From: Piezodorus guildinii
Taxonomy: Eukaryota; Arthropoda; Insecta; Hemiptera; Pentatomidae
Assembly: GCA_023052935.1 (NCBI GenBank)
Contig: CM041294.1
Coordinates: 40,199,236-40,263,235 of the forward strand
DNA: 64,000 nucleotides
Direction: 5' to 3'
A program made the position numbers and the translations under genes. Positions within the stretch are counted from its first letter, which is position 1; every line of letters starts with the position of its first letter. Positions 1-10,766 of this stretch are shown one piece after another. A model generated the notes under the pieces. That model searched no databases, had not been told where the DNA came from, and saw only the letters and a program-made list of their open reading frames with translations.

Positions 1-153
1 CATAATAGAATGATCGTCATAATGGGATGATCGAACTTTGATGATTTAAATAATCGAATTATTTCATAATCAAATGATCGAATGAGTAGCATGCATCGTT
101 CTGAAAGACGATATGCCACAATTCCCGTCTCTATGATGGGCATATATGTGATG

Positions 154-194
<41 letters not shown>

Positions 195-350
195 TCGTTC
201 GATTATCTGACCTCCTTATAATCCCTCGATTATCGTTAAACAATTCATTTGGAATGATCATTCGTTTCTCCAAACAGATTAATCCGATAATCGAATAATT
301 GAAATAATTGAATGATCCTATAATCGACATTCGATTATGCCCACCCCTAG
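1..350. mobile_element. hAT-like repeat end, rich in ATTCGATTAT modules
   Basis: Both halves consist of degenerate repeats of TCGATTAT/ATAATCGA around a run of about 36 A (157-192). The right edge reads GCCCACCCCTA at about 339-349, whose reverse complement TAGGGGTGGGC resembles the CAGGGGTGGGC-type inverted terminus common in hAT transposons and their MITEs. The left end lies outside the window, so length and target duplication cannot be read. The long reading frame across it on the minus strand is only poly-T and repeat translation. Class assignment is inference from the terminus alone. Confidence 0.4.
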
Positions 351-382
351 GAAGAACATTTAAAATATCGTCATTCAAGCCC

Positions 383-672
383 CGTGACACTATTTCAATA
401 AGAATGAAACTGATATAATATTAAAGCCCATTAAATTTTACATCGATATGACGAGTTTGAACAAAATCGTTAAAGCCGCTTAGGAGAAAATCGTATAAAG
501 GTACAAAATGCATGGTATAAAGTGGCTCTTGTGGTTAGTCGATTTAGATGAAAAAGTTGCTGTTATGTCTCGGGCGAATAGTTGTCTTAAATATAAAATT
601 TCAACATCGTACGACTTTCGTTTTATGTGCTAGGCTTACCAAACACACACACAAACGGACACACAGACCTTT
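383..672 (+). repeat. Dispersed repeat, copy 1 of 2 (about 290 bp)
   Basis: This block matches 53085-53372 along its whole length in the same orientation, with landmarks in order: AAGCCCATTAAATTT, GAGAAAATCGTA, AAATGCATGGTATAA, GATTTAGATGAAAAA, CTCGGGC, and a final ACACACAGACCTTTTT. The two copies differ at perhaps one base in six, so they are old. No coding capacity is visible. The fixed CA-rich 3' end suggests a mobile element terminus, but the family is not recognised. Confidence 0.6.
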
Positions 673-689
673 TTGCGGGATTAGGTCAT

Positions 690-2149
690 TAAGACTCAGG
701 GTACCCTAAAACGTGTACTACCGTTGAAAACTGGAATCCGAATATTTTTATTATCGCAATACTTTCCATACCTTATATTTAATATAGGAAAGTTAGAGTA
801 ATAATTGTAAAATGTGATAATTTACAGCAATTAAATGTGATTGCTTCTCTCTACCCCTCTTAGATAATTGCATTTTGTACACGCAAGGCCTGTTCCGACA
901 TGAGCCTGTTGAAATTTATTACGTGATCATCCCATAGAACGAACTTCAAATTTTCCACTCCTCCTAATATGTTAATAATCTGTAGGGTAACCCTTCCTTT
1001 TTCTCTAAAACGGAGTTCGTGAGGGACCTACGAGTCAGTTTATAATCCTTTTTTTTATTCGTAAATTTAAATTTTTTCAACAGAACTCATTGATGATATT
1101 AAACATTTAAAACGAGAAATGATTAATTATGGGAATAAAAAGGAAACAACGAATTAGGATTGGAATTAAAAAATGGAGTAGGATGGACTTTTTCTCTCAT
1201 TGTGGAATTCAAGTCAGATCAGGATTAAACTAGACACATCATGCAACGTTTCAACTTGAAATGATTAAAATTCTCTTAATGGCTCGTATTTCAACTCATT
1301 AAATTAAATAGAGTCACCCATTATTTTGCAATCAAATTTTCCTACATAGACAAATTTATCAAATCACCTACTAATACGTATATCTATAAATTCGATAATC
1401 CAAATTAAAAAAAAAAAAATTTATTCCGGATTATTTGTTGTCTAAATTACATATTTCATGAAAATAGGAAGAAATAGTATACTTTTAATTTTTAAAGCAC
1501 CTTACTGTTCCTGAGGAACCCATTGCGTTTTATATAACTTTTGTAATAAACCTCTATCACTCCGAAAACGGCAATTTGTTGCTGTATTTACTCAGATTAC
1601 TCACAGAAATAAAATTCACTATTGTCTTACAAATATTTATTCTTTATTGCAAAATCCTGATCCTATAAGCAATGAATAAATTAGCAGGAGAATATTGTGT
1701 GTTTAGTGATTTTTTTTCCGAATATTTAGGGTATTATACGAAACAATATCGACAAATATTTATGGTACAATGTGACAAAAAGTACTTTCGACCTCTAAGA
1801 TATCAGAGTTTATCTGAAATAAATAACCTTCATTCATTCCTACTAGCTCCAAAAAGTAATAAATAAAAACTATGGAACAGTACGGCATAGCAGTACTTGA
1901 AGAAACTGTCCACTGACAGCTCCCAAAAGCCAATTATCTGTAAAATAATCCTAATACTATCTTCTAAGGCAAGGTTATCAGAAATCGCGATTAGAAATTA
2001 GTGCGTAAATATGTGTGCATGGTTCGTCGTAGAAGGAAATATTTGAATTCAAACATGCAACATAATAGTAATTATAGATTTGTGTCATTCGGTAGTTTTA
2101 GAATGAGAATTAACTAATAATTAATAACTTCCTTTTCTATACCTAAGAC
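690..2149. other. AT-rich intergenic DNA, no supported gene
   Basis: Only short frames without splice context are present (for example 1672-1866, which starts at an ATG but has no recognisable protein). A 13-base phrase, ACCTACGAGTCAG, near 1027-1039 recurs near 3236-3248, which hints at a further old repeat. I see nothing else here. Confidence 0.5.
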
Positions 2150-2600
2150 TGTCACCCATAAGCCAGCTGGCTAGCTACTAGATAGGCTACCTAGAAAGGA
2201 CTGACCAAGTACCGACAAAGGATACATACCTGTACTTAGGACACAGTACACAACACCTGTAAGCACTTGCTTTGTTGTGCCCATGCCGCCTCCTCACCTC
2301 CCCTACAATCCCTTGCTATATATACCCTTTGATCTTCAAGACTCATCACTCTAGATATAACATTGCTTGTGTCACACTCATAGAATGAGACCTCAGAATG
2401 TACACTTGTAGTCACCCAAACTACTCAGCACAGTTTATTGTATTCAGAATATCTATTTTGTTCTCATAATAAAAGCAGTATTTTAATATCCTCACTGTGT
2501 GTGATTCATTAACTGGTGTACTCATAATGTATTAAGGGTTTGTGCTCTATGAATTGGGTAAGGGATGAGTTACAATACTTGAAGTTCACTCATCTAACAA
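2150..2600 (+). mobile_element. Possible solo LTR or promoter-like block
   Basis: The block starts TGTCACCC, has a TATA-like CTATATATACCC near 2317-2328 after a C-rich stretch, an AATAAA at 2468-2473 followed by a TG-rich stretch, and sits in noncoding DNA. That order (TG start, TATA box, poly(A) signal) is what an LTR shows. I could not find a matching terminal CA with a short target duplication or a second copy, so a cellular promoter or chance are both possible. Confidence 0.25.
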
Positions 2601-3299
2601 GTGCTATATGATTACTTTTCTTCCAGTTAGTTATTTTAATACACGTTCTTAGTAGTGTATCAGTTTAACACGAAATGCGAATATTATTAAACAGTTCTTG
2701 GATTCACCGACGTAGATTCTTAAACATGCAATTGTATTTACTAGTATAATAATCTGCCTTTTCCTTGAACATACGGACAGACTAGATATTATTTACACTG
2801 TATAAATCTTAATATTTTTTTTATAATTCTTTGATACAGACATAACATAATAATAAGCGGTACAATAATAAATTAGGCTATTGTTAAACACATCAGATAT
2901 TCCAATGTGTAACAGATAAAGTCAATGTGTAGTTTGAATAGTTGAACTATTTACATGACGGGAGCAAATGCAATGTTTCACTCACTGCATCATATATATG
3001 CAGACCAACTTTAATTATAAAAAATGTATCGTTTTACACTTGCGACGTACTCGAGACATCTTATTAACTACAAGAAGATATTGACTTTGTAAGATATATA
3101 TGTATTTTTTATTCCAGTGCAAGAAATATAGATATTGACAATATTAAAGTCGGGGCTTCGGAAAAATAAGTCGATTCCTATTTGTTCAAGGTCCTCCCTC
3201 ATACTGCTATTCGGTTCGAAAAAATCTATTTAAAAACCTACGAGTCAGCTTTGAAAACCTAACATGGAGTAACCTTATTTCCAAATTAACGGGAAACCC

Positions 3300-3625
3300 A
3301 TCTCTATCATCAGACAGCTCCTATGTTACTGCCATCCATTACCCCATTCTACTATCCTCCCTCATTCTTTCCAACTTAAGATACGAATGCAAAGAGGGAT
3401 ATCTGCTGAGAACGAGATGAGATTTTTTATTCCAAACCTTAAGAGCAAAAAAACCTTTATATACAATACATCAATTTACCTACTTATGTATTCTCTCTCA
3501 TAGGAATGGTTCCTTTAGAAAATCGTTTGCCATCCATCCATATACTGTTTGGAATTCCTTACTCACTTTCATTCGTAAAGCTTCCTACTTAACCCAATTC
3601 CATCGCCATTCATATCCCCAAAACA
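3300..3625 (+). pseudogene. 3' remnant of a CR1/L2-like LINE ORF
   Basis: Around 3535-3600 one frame reads a tryptophan-containing phrase of the type VWNSLLTFIRKAS. This is the conserved C-terminal WNSLP-x-xIR block found at the end of CR1/L2-type reverse transcriptase ORFs. The same phrase (FWNSLPVSIRKFLS) occurs at about 17730-17775. The fragment has frame breaks and no reverse transcriptase core. The clade is inferred only from this tail motif. Confidence 0.4.
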
Positions 3626-3627
3626 AT

Positions 3628-3730
3628 GAGAGAATGAGGCCATTGGTTTAGTAATAGTACGAATCTTTATACGTACTTGAGCGTCTTGGACCCTTCATGG
3701 GTTGTAGGATTTTTTATTTTATTTTATTAT
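3628..3730 (+). mobile_element. 3' end of the family A SINE (truncated)
   Basis: The sequence AGTACGAATCTTTATACGTACT followed by CCTTCATGGGTTGTAG and a T/A-rich tail matches the last 80 or so bases of the full SINE copies at 10428-10754 and 51438-51756. The tRNA-like head is missing. It directly follows a LINE ORF tail, so this could be either a truncated SINE or the 3' end of the partner LINE. Confidence 0.55.
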
Positions 3731-3953
3731 TATTTTTTTATATTAGGAGAGTGGAGGGGAAGGGATTTAGCAACCTATGCGAGAGAGCTATCGAATTCGG
3801 AACGAACCAACGAACGCAGTTTGATGGGTACTGAAACTTCGTTTTTTGTAAAACTCTGGAAACGTTTCTTTAGTTTAGGTTCTAAATAGATGTCTTAAAT
3901 ATTTATGTGTACACATATTATTGAATGTGAACAATTAAATGTGTGCGAAGTTT

Positions 3954-4400
3954 TCACACAGGGTCACCTGGTACAATAATAAACGAATCATTATTCCGGG
4001 GTTTATTAATACGGGATAATGTATCATAGTAAATAGTTGATGGGCCAAGGAGGGCAAAGATCAATTCTATTCCTGTAATTATTGCATCATATTTGTGATA
4101 TGCGATTGTTAAGGATGCAATGCGCAGGCAGATCAATATTTAAACGTTTCTTCGGTCAATTCTGCTAGACATTGAATGCGAGACGGACACGTCGGATTAT
4201 ATTGGCTGTTAGATATAGGGACATTAGCCAGCTGGTGGGTGTGAAGGGGACGAGATAGGATATAACGACCCACTTTGCGGAGCAGGATACCGCGCATTAT
4301 CCCCTTAGAGCAATGGGGAGGAGTGGTGCGGCCTTGCAACGCTCTCCTGGAGGCGGCCAGTTTGCCCGCTAGTTCTATCCAACATCTCTCACTCCCATTT
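3954..4400 (-). pseudogene. Possible R1-like retroelement remnant
   Basis: On the minus strand two overlapping frames (4133-4339 and 3954-4136) are broken relative to each other. The second begins with a CLRIASLTIAYHKYDAI-type phrase that resembles the LRIASAYRTVS region downstream of the reverse transcriptase in R1-clade LINEs. GC content is above that of the surroundings. No reverse transcriptase core is present and the match is short, so this is tentative. Confidence 0.25.
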
Positions 4401-4746
4401 CTAAAGAAACCTTAAATACCCAACATACCACCGTTGTACAGTTTACAATGAACAACAACTACATCCCTATTTTCATGTCAGTTTTAATAAAAGTCAAAGT
4501 AAATAAATATGGATAGTGGGGGCAAAGGTTTCTACTCTGGTATTTGACATTCCTCTTAACTCCCAGATTTTCCGTTTTATCATTCCAAACATAGTTTGCG
4601 TTTAGTTTAGTATATCTTCTCTAACTTAAGTAAAATACTGAATAATATTCTCGAAAGATTTACCCACGGAATTTTCAATTTGTCTAAATTATACGATTGG
4701 AAGCCTTTGTCCCATTGGATAAGTTTCCTCCATCAATATTTGCTCT

Positions 4747-5070
4747 ATTATTCTTTAGTTTTCCTTCTGGAACGACAGGCCGTGTAGGTCCTTAGCCGCG
4801 TGGTCTAATCTCCTGGGAGAGTATTTTCGCCACGTTTATGGGTGAGATTTTATAGGGTAGGGTCATCAATCCCAACGCCTATTTTTGAGAGTGGCCACCA
4901 GTAGCATGACGGGTCTCACATACCCGGGGGAGATGCTGTGAGGGAATCCAAATTTGATAATATGCTTATAAAAGTCCCGCCGGGATTAGGATTCGAACTC
5001 ACAGGCTTTGGCTTGCGAGACAAGCGCGCTAGCCACCCAGCCACCACGGGCGTCCCATTATTCTTTAGTT
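4747..5070 (-). mobile_element. Family B SINE with 14-bp target duplication
   Basis: A tRNA-derived head lies on the minus strand at about 4985-5056: reading inward it has GGCTGGGTGGCTAGCGCG (A box region) and GAGTTCGAATCC (B box). The body runs down to about 4761. The element is bracketed by a perfect duplication of ATTATTCTTTAGTT at 4747-4760 and 5057-5070. The head resembles the SINE at 47512-47801, which has GTAGCTGGGTGGCTAGCGT. It is not a functional tRNA gene, because no complete cloverleaf is apparent and the SINE body follows. Confidence 0.75.
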
Positions 5071-5263
5071 AGAGGAGAGAAAAGGTATAAAATCAATAAT
5101 AAACCTGGCGAAAAGTTATTTCAGAGGACTTGTTGTCTGAGAGTGTTAAGGATTGGTCACTTTGGAAACCTCAAGGCTCGAGTCAAAGCTACGAATTTGA
5201 ATACAAATTATTCCATAATATCCCCTTGAATTCGTTATGGTTAGAATACAGGAGGACATTTGT

Positions 5264-5460
5264 CCGAGTGGCAGTCAGTGAAAGAAAAAAATAGAAATAT
5301 TGGAAACTATTTAATGTTTTGTCACTAATTTTAGGCGATTGTGTGCAAGATGTCACACAAATTGAAACCCAAATCACAATAATTATTATTGTGACATCTC
5401 CCTCTAAATCTCCCTGGAAAAGTACTATAGTTTGGGCCGGAATGTTGGCAGCACAATAGT
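5264..5460 (+). repeat. Decayed copy of the hammerhead-motif repeat family
   Basis: Begins with GAGTGGCAGTCAGTGAAAG, like the phrase GTGGCAGTCA at 48390 and GGTGGTCAGTAAAGG at 20620, and ends with GGGCCGGAATGTTGGC near 5432-5450, like GGCCGGAACGTTAGC at 8540-8555. The CTGATGA half of the putative ribozyme core is not intact here. Family membership rests on these two end phrases. Confidence 0.35.
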
Positions 5461-5523
5461 TTCCTTTATTACATTTTTTGGGGGTCAAAAAGGAAAAAAA
5501 GTAATATATATATATAGATACAA

Positions 5524-5706
5524 ATGCATCCCTTTCCAAAAAGAAAAGTTCCACTAGACCTTTGGCGAGAGAGAGTTCTCCGTGAAGGGCTTATGGTTTG
5601 GGTCCGTGGAGCGATCGCGGAGCCAATAAAGAGATTCCTAGAGGACATAGGTATTAGCACTTGGGATGTCTGGATTTTGGCCGAAAATGTGATGCTGTAC
5701 TCCCAG
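5524..5706 (+). CDS. Isolated exon-like ORF, unknown product
   Basis: An open frame of 61 codons starts at ATG 5524 and runs to CAG, directly followed by a good splice donor GTAATTG at 5707. Base composition is clearly less AT-rich than the flanks, and the translation is charged with several tryptophans (DLWRERVLREGLMVWVRG near the N-terminus). No domain is recognised and I found no downstream exon with matching phase. It could be a first exon, a transposon exon or a relic. Confidence 0.3.
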
Positions 5707-5839
5707 GTAATTGTGTAAAACCACATTTATGGTTAGAAGTGTCCCGATCTATTTGTGTTTTTGTACCTTTGTAATCGGCCAAAAAAAAAAAATTATTCCC
5801 CTTCCCCTCAAAATTTGAGGACTTATGTATCAAGGTACA

Positions 5840-6790
5840 TATATAATAAAAACGCTTCAAATTATTACGCAATGGTTTATTATTTCCAATTGACGATATT
5901 AGGGTATAACTGTTTATAGGCAATTAACTAATATGAAAAACAATAAATTTATTCCAAGGAAAATGGTATATCCACCATTGCTAATTTCAAAACGCTATAT
6001 CTCTGTTAGTTCTGAACCAATTGCAATGATTATTTTTTCAATATGTAAGAAATTCAATTCTCTATAAAATTGCACTAGGAGCTAAAAATCTGGTATTCAT
6101 TTATTTATGAATTATGAAAACAGATTTTTTTAAAATTCTTTATTCAGGTTCTACGTATCTTGAAACGTAAGCCCTCAAATTTGAGGGGGAAGGGATTAAT
6201 TTATTTTATTTTTGGACGATTAAAAATGTTCATTATTGAAAATAACAAACCGAAAGCATTAATAAGAGACTTAGTTGCTATTTTCTTTTCTTTCGATTTT
6301 TATTTAAATAAAATTTACTGATTCCAGAAAAACTTACGTTTTTTCTTTTTCGTCAATAATAACCAGAGAATCACATTTCTTATAAGTAGTGGCTTGACCA
6401 TATAAGACCTTTTATTATTATTGTTATTGATCTTTTTGTCTTGTTCTCAAATATATTCTCTTCTCTAGCTTCAATAATAACCGAGTTTTCATGGAATTAC
6501 ATCTATTATAATTTGTGACTTGAATATATAGATCAACTTTTTATATTTTTTTTTTCCTCTTTATCTTTACTGATTTTAAAACTGAATACATATTTTTTTC
6601 TATCTTCAAACATAACTGAGTTATGGACGTATTTATGAATAAAAATACTATTCATTTCTTTTCCTTTTTCCCTTTAAATCTTCAAAAATAACTGAGTTAT
6701 AGGTTTATTTAAAGGTGAAATTTCTTTTCCTTCTTCTGTTTTTTATAATTAAAAATAATATTAAATTTTTAGTTCAGTATGATATAGATT
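5840..6790 (+). repeat. AT-rich module repeat (same family as the 38.6-40.7 kb palindrome)
   Basis: Contains the landmarks ACGCAATGGTTTATTATTTCC, GGGTATAACTGTTTATAG, AAAACGCTATATCTCTG, CTTGAAACGTAAGCCCTCA, then several degenerate TCTTCAAAAATAACTGAGTTAT units. The same landmarks in the same order are seen at 38590-39550 and again at 40290-40740, and inverted at 47350-48200. No coding capacity is visible. The unit is noncoding and its class is unknown. Confidence 0.6.
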
Positions 6791-7016
6791 GGGAGGTTGG
6801 CATGTAGCTAACTACACAATGGTCTAAACACACAATGGTAACAGCAATAGTAGCCATTTGCAAGAAACAACGTGGAAGAACCAAATAAAAACAGATGAAT
6901 AAGCATTAATATCAAAGGACTAATTAGAACGGCATATTAGATAATAGTATCCCAAGGTGGGCCAAGCGTAGCAGGCTTTCAATAAGTCGGCAAAACATCT
7001 AAAGAAACCGCCATGA

Positions 7017-7042
7017 TACGATACGATACGATACGATACGAT
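7017..7042. repeat. Pentanucleotide microsatellite (GATAC)n
   Basis: About five uninterrupted copies of ATACG/GATAC. Simple tandem repeat in otherwise unannotated AT-rich DNA (6.8-8.1 kb), where I see no gene. Confidence 0.85.
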
Positions 7043-8165
7043 AAAAATAAAATAAGGAGACAGATTAATCAAAGATATAAAATATTTACATTATAATCTG
7101 ATGGCTCGAACCCGCCGACGAATTAGGAATAGAGGCGTAATCAAATAAAAACTATAACCCAAACATATAATGAAGAATAGCTTATTTATTCAAGTTTTAT
7201 CCTGATTTTTTTCTTATTCCTTTGATCTTACAAATTACTTGCGATTTTGGTTTAGGCATTCACACTGATAAAACAAGATTCGAATATATGCTCCATGGCA
7301 AATGTTTATTCAGTTCCTGAAGTATGTTGTCAAAGAGCATTTAGAACCATGGTTCTGAAGTAAATAGGTTCAGTACTGTACACACTCATGTTTAGATTGA
7401 AATGTTATAGTTGAAACCATGTTTTGCATAGTCTGCAAATAAAATAACGAGGCATTTGTTCAGCCTCTAATAACTTTATTCGAAAATTAAGAATGTTTTC
7501 CAAGAATTTCGATAATAATTGGTTCTCCAGTAATTTTTTTTTTTTAAATCAGACTTTCTTCTGTACGTTATGTTAATGTTAATAACATGTTAAGGCTCTT
7601 TTTTTCTGTATTATGAATGTGTTGGTTTGTCTGTTATGTCACTAAGCATATTTATACAAATTGTGGAGTAAACATTAAATGTAAATTTGTGTTAAGAAAC
7701 TAAGATAATATGGTCTGAGGTTACTTTATCTTTTTAAATTAAAATACTCATTGAATTATACACAGTTCGCAGAGTGCAAAAAGCTTACTTTCGATTTTCC
7801 CTTCTTCATAAATCTGAAATTAATACAAACCATCATAAAGTAATTATGTAACACCACCGACTGATTGGAAATAATGATGACACAATGAGATAAGGACCTT
7901 AGAAAAGAATAGATAAGAGAAATGATTCCACAAACAAACAAAAATAATTCCACTAGCCTAAAAACCCTAAATGTTTTCATAATGTTCTAGAGACGTTTAA
8001 AATTCGATTATATATCTTCTTCATGTACAGACTACTTGTTTCAGATTATGAAGTTATTGGCCTCAACTCAGCCAATGCTGATGTTTGAAAACGTTTTTAA
8101 GATAAATGGTTGGCTTTACTTTTAAATATTAGGCAAAAATATATAAATTATGTATGAATGTGTAA

Positions 8166-8167
<2 letters not shown>

Positions 8168-8225
<58 letters not shown>

Positions 8226-8240
8226 TTATTTATTTATTGA
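8168..8240. repeat. (TA)n microsatellite with (TTTA)n end
   Basis: About 50 bases of alternating TA are followed by four TTTA/TTAT units. It is a simple repeat with no other content. Confidence 0.9.
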
Positions 8241-8514
8241 GTTTCCTCCCTTCAACAAAATCGTATTTCTTTCTAGCCTTACTATGATAGTTCTCCCGAA
8301 AATTGATTCCGAACCTGCTTCTGTCTGAAAAAAAAATGATAATACAGCATCGTATGCTTAGTATCTATAGTGACTAAGAGCATTTGTGCACGTTAACTAT
8401 AGACTTGCCAACCAGTACCACATTACCCTCTTTGAAATAGTCAATGATTAGAAGTGTCAATAATACTAAATTTGTACCGTGTCCTGGCATTGGTAAATAA
8501 ACACACTAGAACTG

Positions 8515-8560
8515 AGTCCTGTTGATGGCTCACATATTTAGGCCGGAACGTTAGCAAATA
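8515..8560 (+). ncRNA. Hammerhead-like core motif
   Basis: Reads CCTGTTGATGGCT, a spacer, then AGGCCGGAACGTTAGC. GGCT and the later GGCC can form a short stem between CTGTTGA and GGAAC, which is the arrangement of a hammerhead ribozyme core (CUGANGA, stem II, GAAAC) with changes in both conserved parts. It belongs to a set of similar motifs at 20707, 21880, 48451, 61430 and 63395. Activity is unlikely for this copy. Confidence 0.35.
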
Positions 8561-8739
8561 TAAAATATCATAAAAAACCTTACCATAACTGAGCCTTTCT
8601 TATTCTTCCGAAGACTTATTCTCCATTGAACCTCATTTTCTTAATGTTTATTAAGAACTTCTTTTTTTTTTATTACAAAAACTCATTTTCCACGATTAAA
8701 ACATACAAAAAAACGCTATGGGACTTCCGCCATAAGGCT

Positions 8740-10265
8740 CTGGCAACCCAATCCCACTTCGATCTGGATAGAGTTTCAGTTCTTATTATTTGTAAGCAGG
8801 AGCACACTTCTAGATGCGCTGCATCTAGTTCCCGCTTCGCATCAGACGCAAAGTGGAGACTGCCACTCCGATCCTATGCCAGTGCTTCGCCAGGTAACCA
8901 TGGCCGGTAATCATTCTGAACCGAGCAACAGCATCTTTCTTTTGCAAGTCTATCGGTATCCTTTCTTCCATAAGGAGAATTTTGGCTCGGTGCTTGTTGA
9001 TCGAACTGAGCCTTAAGAGAATCCATTAGTAGAGCACGATATGTCCTCTCAATTTCACCACTATTTAACGATAGGAAATTTGATTGTCTGACTTCTCTAA
9101 AGATGCACCTTCTTTTTGCAAGGTTGTCTGCTACTTCATTTCCATGGATACCACATTGGCCTGGTACCCATTGGAAAACCACTTGCCTACCCTGTTGAAG
9201 CAGTTGTTCAATTTTTATTTGACAGCTCACTAAGTAATTACCTTTAGTTACATTGGGATGTGTAGCAGCAATGATGGCCGCGTATGAATCCACAAACAAG
9301 ACAATGCACTTTGCGTCAGGTTCATGGAGTCAGGAAGGGCTGGGATAACGCTCAGTTATAGTTTCAAGTGCCAAGGATCTTGATTCCTCACGTATAGCTT
9401 CTTCATTTCAGATGGGTCTCATGAGATGAAGGCGGTAAGGTGCTGTATTTAGAAGGGTCATGGGCGACATTAGAGAAAGTGGTTCTCTTGCAGCAGGCAA
9501 TAAGTTGGGTTTTTTCTCTAAGACTTTAATTTTTTTCTTTAAAAAAAAGTCAAGTCTTGTAGACAGTTAAAAAGTCTTGTAGACGGTTTATTTTTATTTG
9601 ACCAGTAGTCCACATGGAGTCGACATAGGCATTCATAAAGGCTCATTGAGCTTACTTTATGTTATTACGTTTGACCCCTAGGTAAGTGGCTGATTCTGTC
9701 CTTGATATTATTTCTGAGCCATATTTCAATGTTGTATTGTCTTTTTGGCTATCGAAAACAGTTGGAATTCGGTTTTTGATGCATTTAAGGTCATTTCATT
9801 TGCTTCGCACCAAATTTTTAGCTGCTCCATAACTTCGCCTAGGAACTGCTTCAGTGCGTTTATATTGCTGCTAGTAACCTAAATGACTAGATCATCAGCA
9901 GACAATAGCATTTTTAGTCCAGGAAACTTATTTTGAATACAGTTTGTCTGATTATCTACCATTGTGCAGAAAAGAAGGCGCCTAACACTGATCCTTGAGG
10001 AAGACCTTGCTTTGTTTAAATTGTAAATATTCGCTTTTGCACTTGCCCATAATGAATCTTTGAGACAAATAAGACGAGAGAAACCTATACACACATCCAT
10101 ATATTCCCATGCCGACGAGCTTATGTAGGAGCCGTTTTCTCCAGACCTTGTTAAAAGCGGTTTTGAAATCCATAAAAACAGCCAATGAGCTTTGTTTTAA
10201 TTGGTAGCCCTCTTTTTCTACTATGAAAAATGGAGTATCTGCTCCACTTTGCTTCTATTTTTCCT
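8740..10265 (-). pseudogene. Decayed LINE with reverse transcriptase and RNase H
   Basis: Reading on the minus strand from about 10265 the broken frames give reverse transcriptase blocks in order: GFRKNRS, AVFMDFKTAFNKVWRKRLL, RFLSSYLSQR, and a degenerate SADDLVI active-site box (normally Y/FADD) near 9882-9900. Further 3', at 8874-9299, comes an RNase H domain with VFQWVPGQCGIHGNEVADNLA, the hallmark of the RNase H carried by Jockey/I/LOA-type LINEs. Frameshifts and stops separate the parts, so it is inactive. The + strand frame at 8626-8910 is antisense to its 3' end and is not a gene. Confidence 0.75.
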
Positions 10266-10415
10266 GAATCCAGCTTGTGGTGGCGATTATAGTTTAAGTT
10301 TCACATTAAGTTGTAGCATTATTAAGTTTATCTGGAAAATTTATCAATTCAGGAATTAAAAATTTTGGGCTTATATATATTTGTATTTACTGGAAAATAT
10401 AATTTGACATAGCAT

Positions 10416-10766
10416 TATATTGTACGAGGAGCGGCGTGGTCTAGTGGATAGAGCGCTAGTCTACTTTGCTCCGGGTCCTGGGTTCGAATCCCGGTTGTGA
10501 CGGAATATTATTTATTCTGTTATTTCAGCCGGGAGGCGATCCTGGGGCATGGAGACCTTCTTGGTGCAGACCCAGCCTCTATAAAGTGGGAACCCAAAAA
10601 TGGGGAATAACCTGGCGGCTGAGCGTGTTCTCGGCCGAATCATCTCATTGCACGGCCGTTGGCCTTGAAACAGTACGAATCTCTATATGTACTGAGCCCA
10701 AGACTCTTCATGGGTTGTAGTGGCACAGGTTTTTTTTTATTTACTTTTTGTTTTTATATTGTATGA
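10416..10766 (+). mobile_element. Family A SINE, nearly full length
   Basis: tRNA-like head at about 10433-10503 with A box GTGGTCTAGTGGATAGAGCG and B box GGGTTCGAATCCC. The body holds GGCGGCTGAGCGTGTTCTCGG, and the 3' end AACAGTACGAATC...CATGGGTTGTAGTGG is followed by a T/A tail. Flanks TATATTGTACGA (10416-10427) and TATATTGTATGA (10755-10766) form a 12-bp target duplication with one mismatch. Same family as 51438-51756 (+), 61704-61974 (-) and 25431-25600 (-). Confidence 0.85.

Noticed and set aside
70..390. 106-aa minus-strand ORF with a poly-Phe run
   Set aside because: It is translation of a poly-A run and a simple AT repeat.
7017..7042. Short regular repeats as a CRISPR array
   Set aside because: It is a (GATAC)n microsatellite without spacers in a eukaryotic window; no CRISPR structure was seen anywhere.
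8626..8910. 94-aa ORF on the + strand
   Set aside because: It is antisense to the 3' end of a minus-strand LINE with recognisable RNase H domain.
10433..10503. tRNA gene with A and B boxes (similar at 51440, 47520 and 5050 minus)
   Set aside because: Each is followed by a shared SINE body and flanked by target duplications; they are SINE heads, not tRNA genes.
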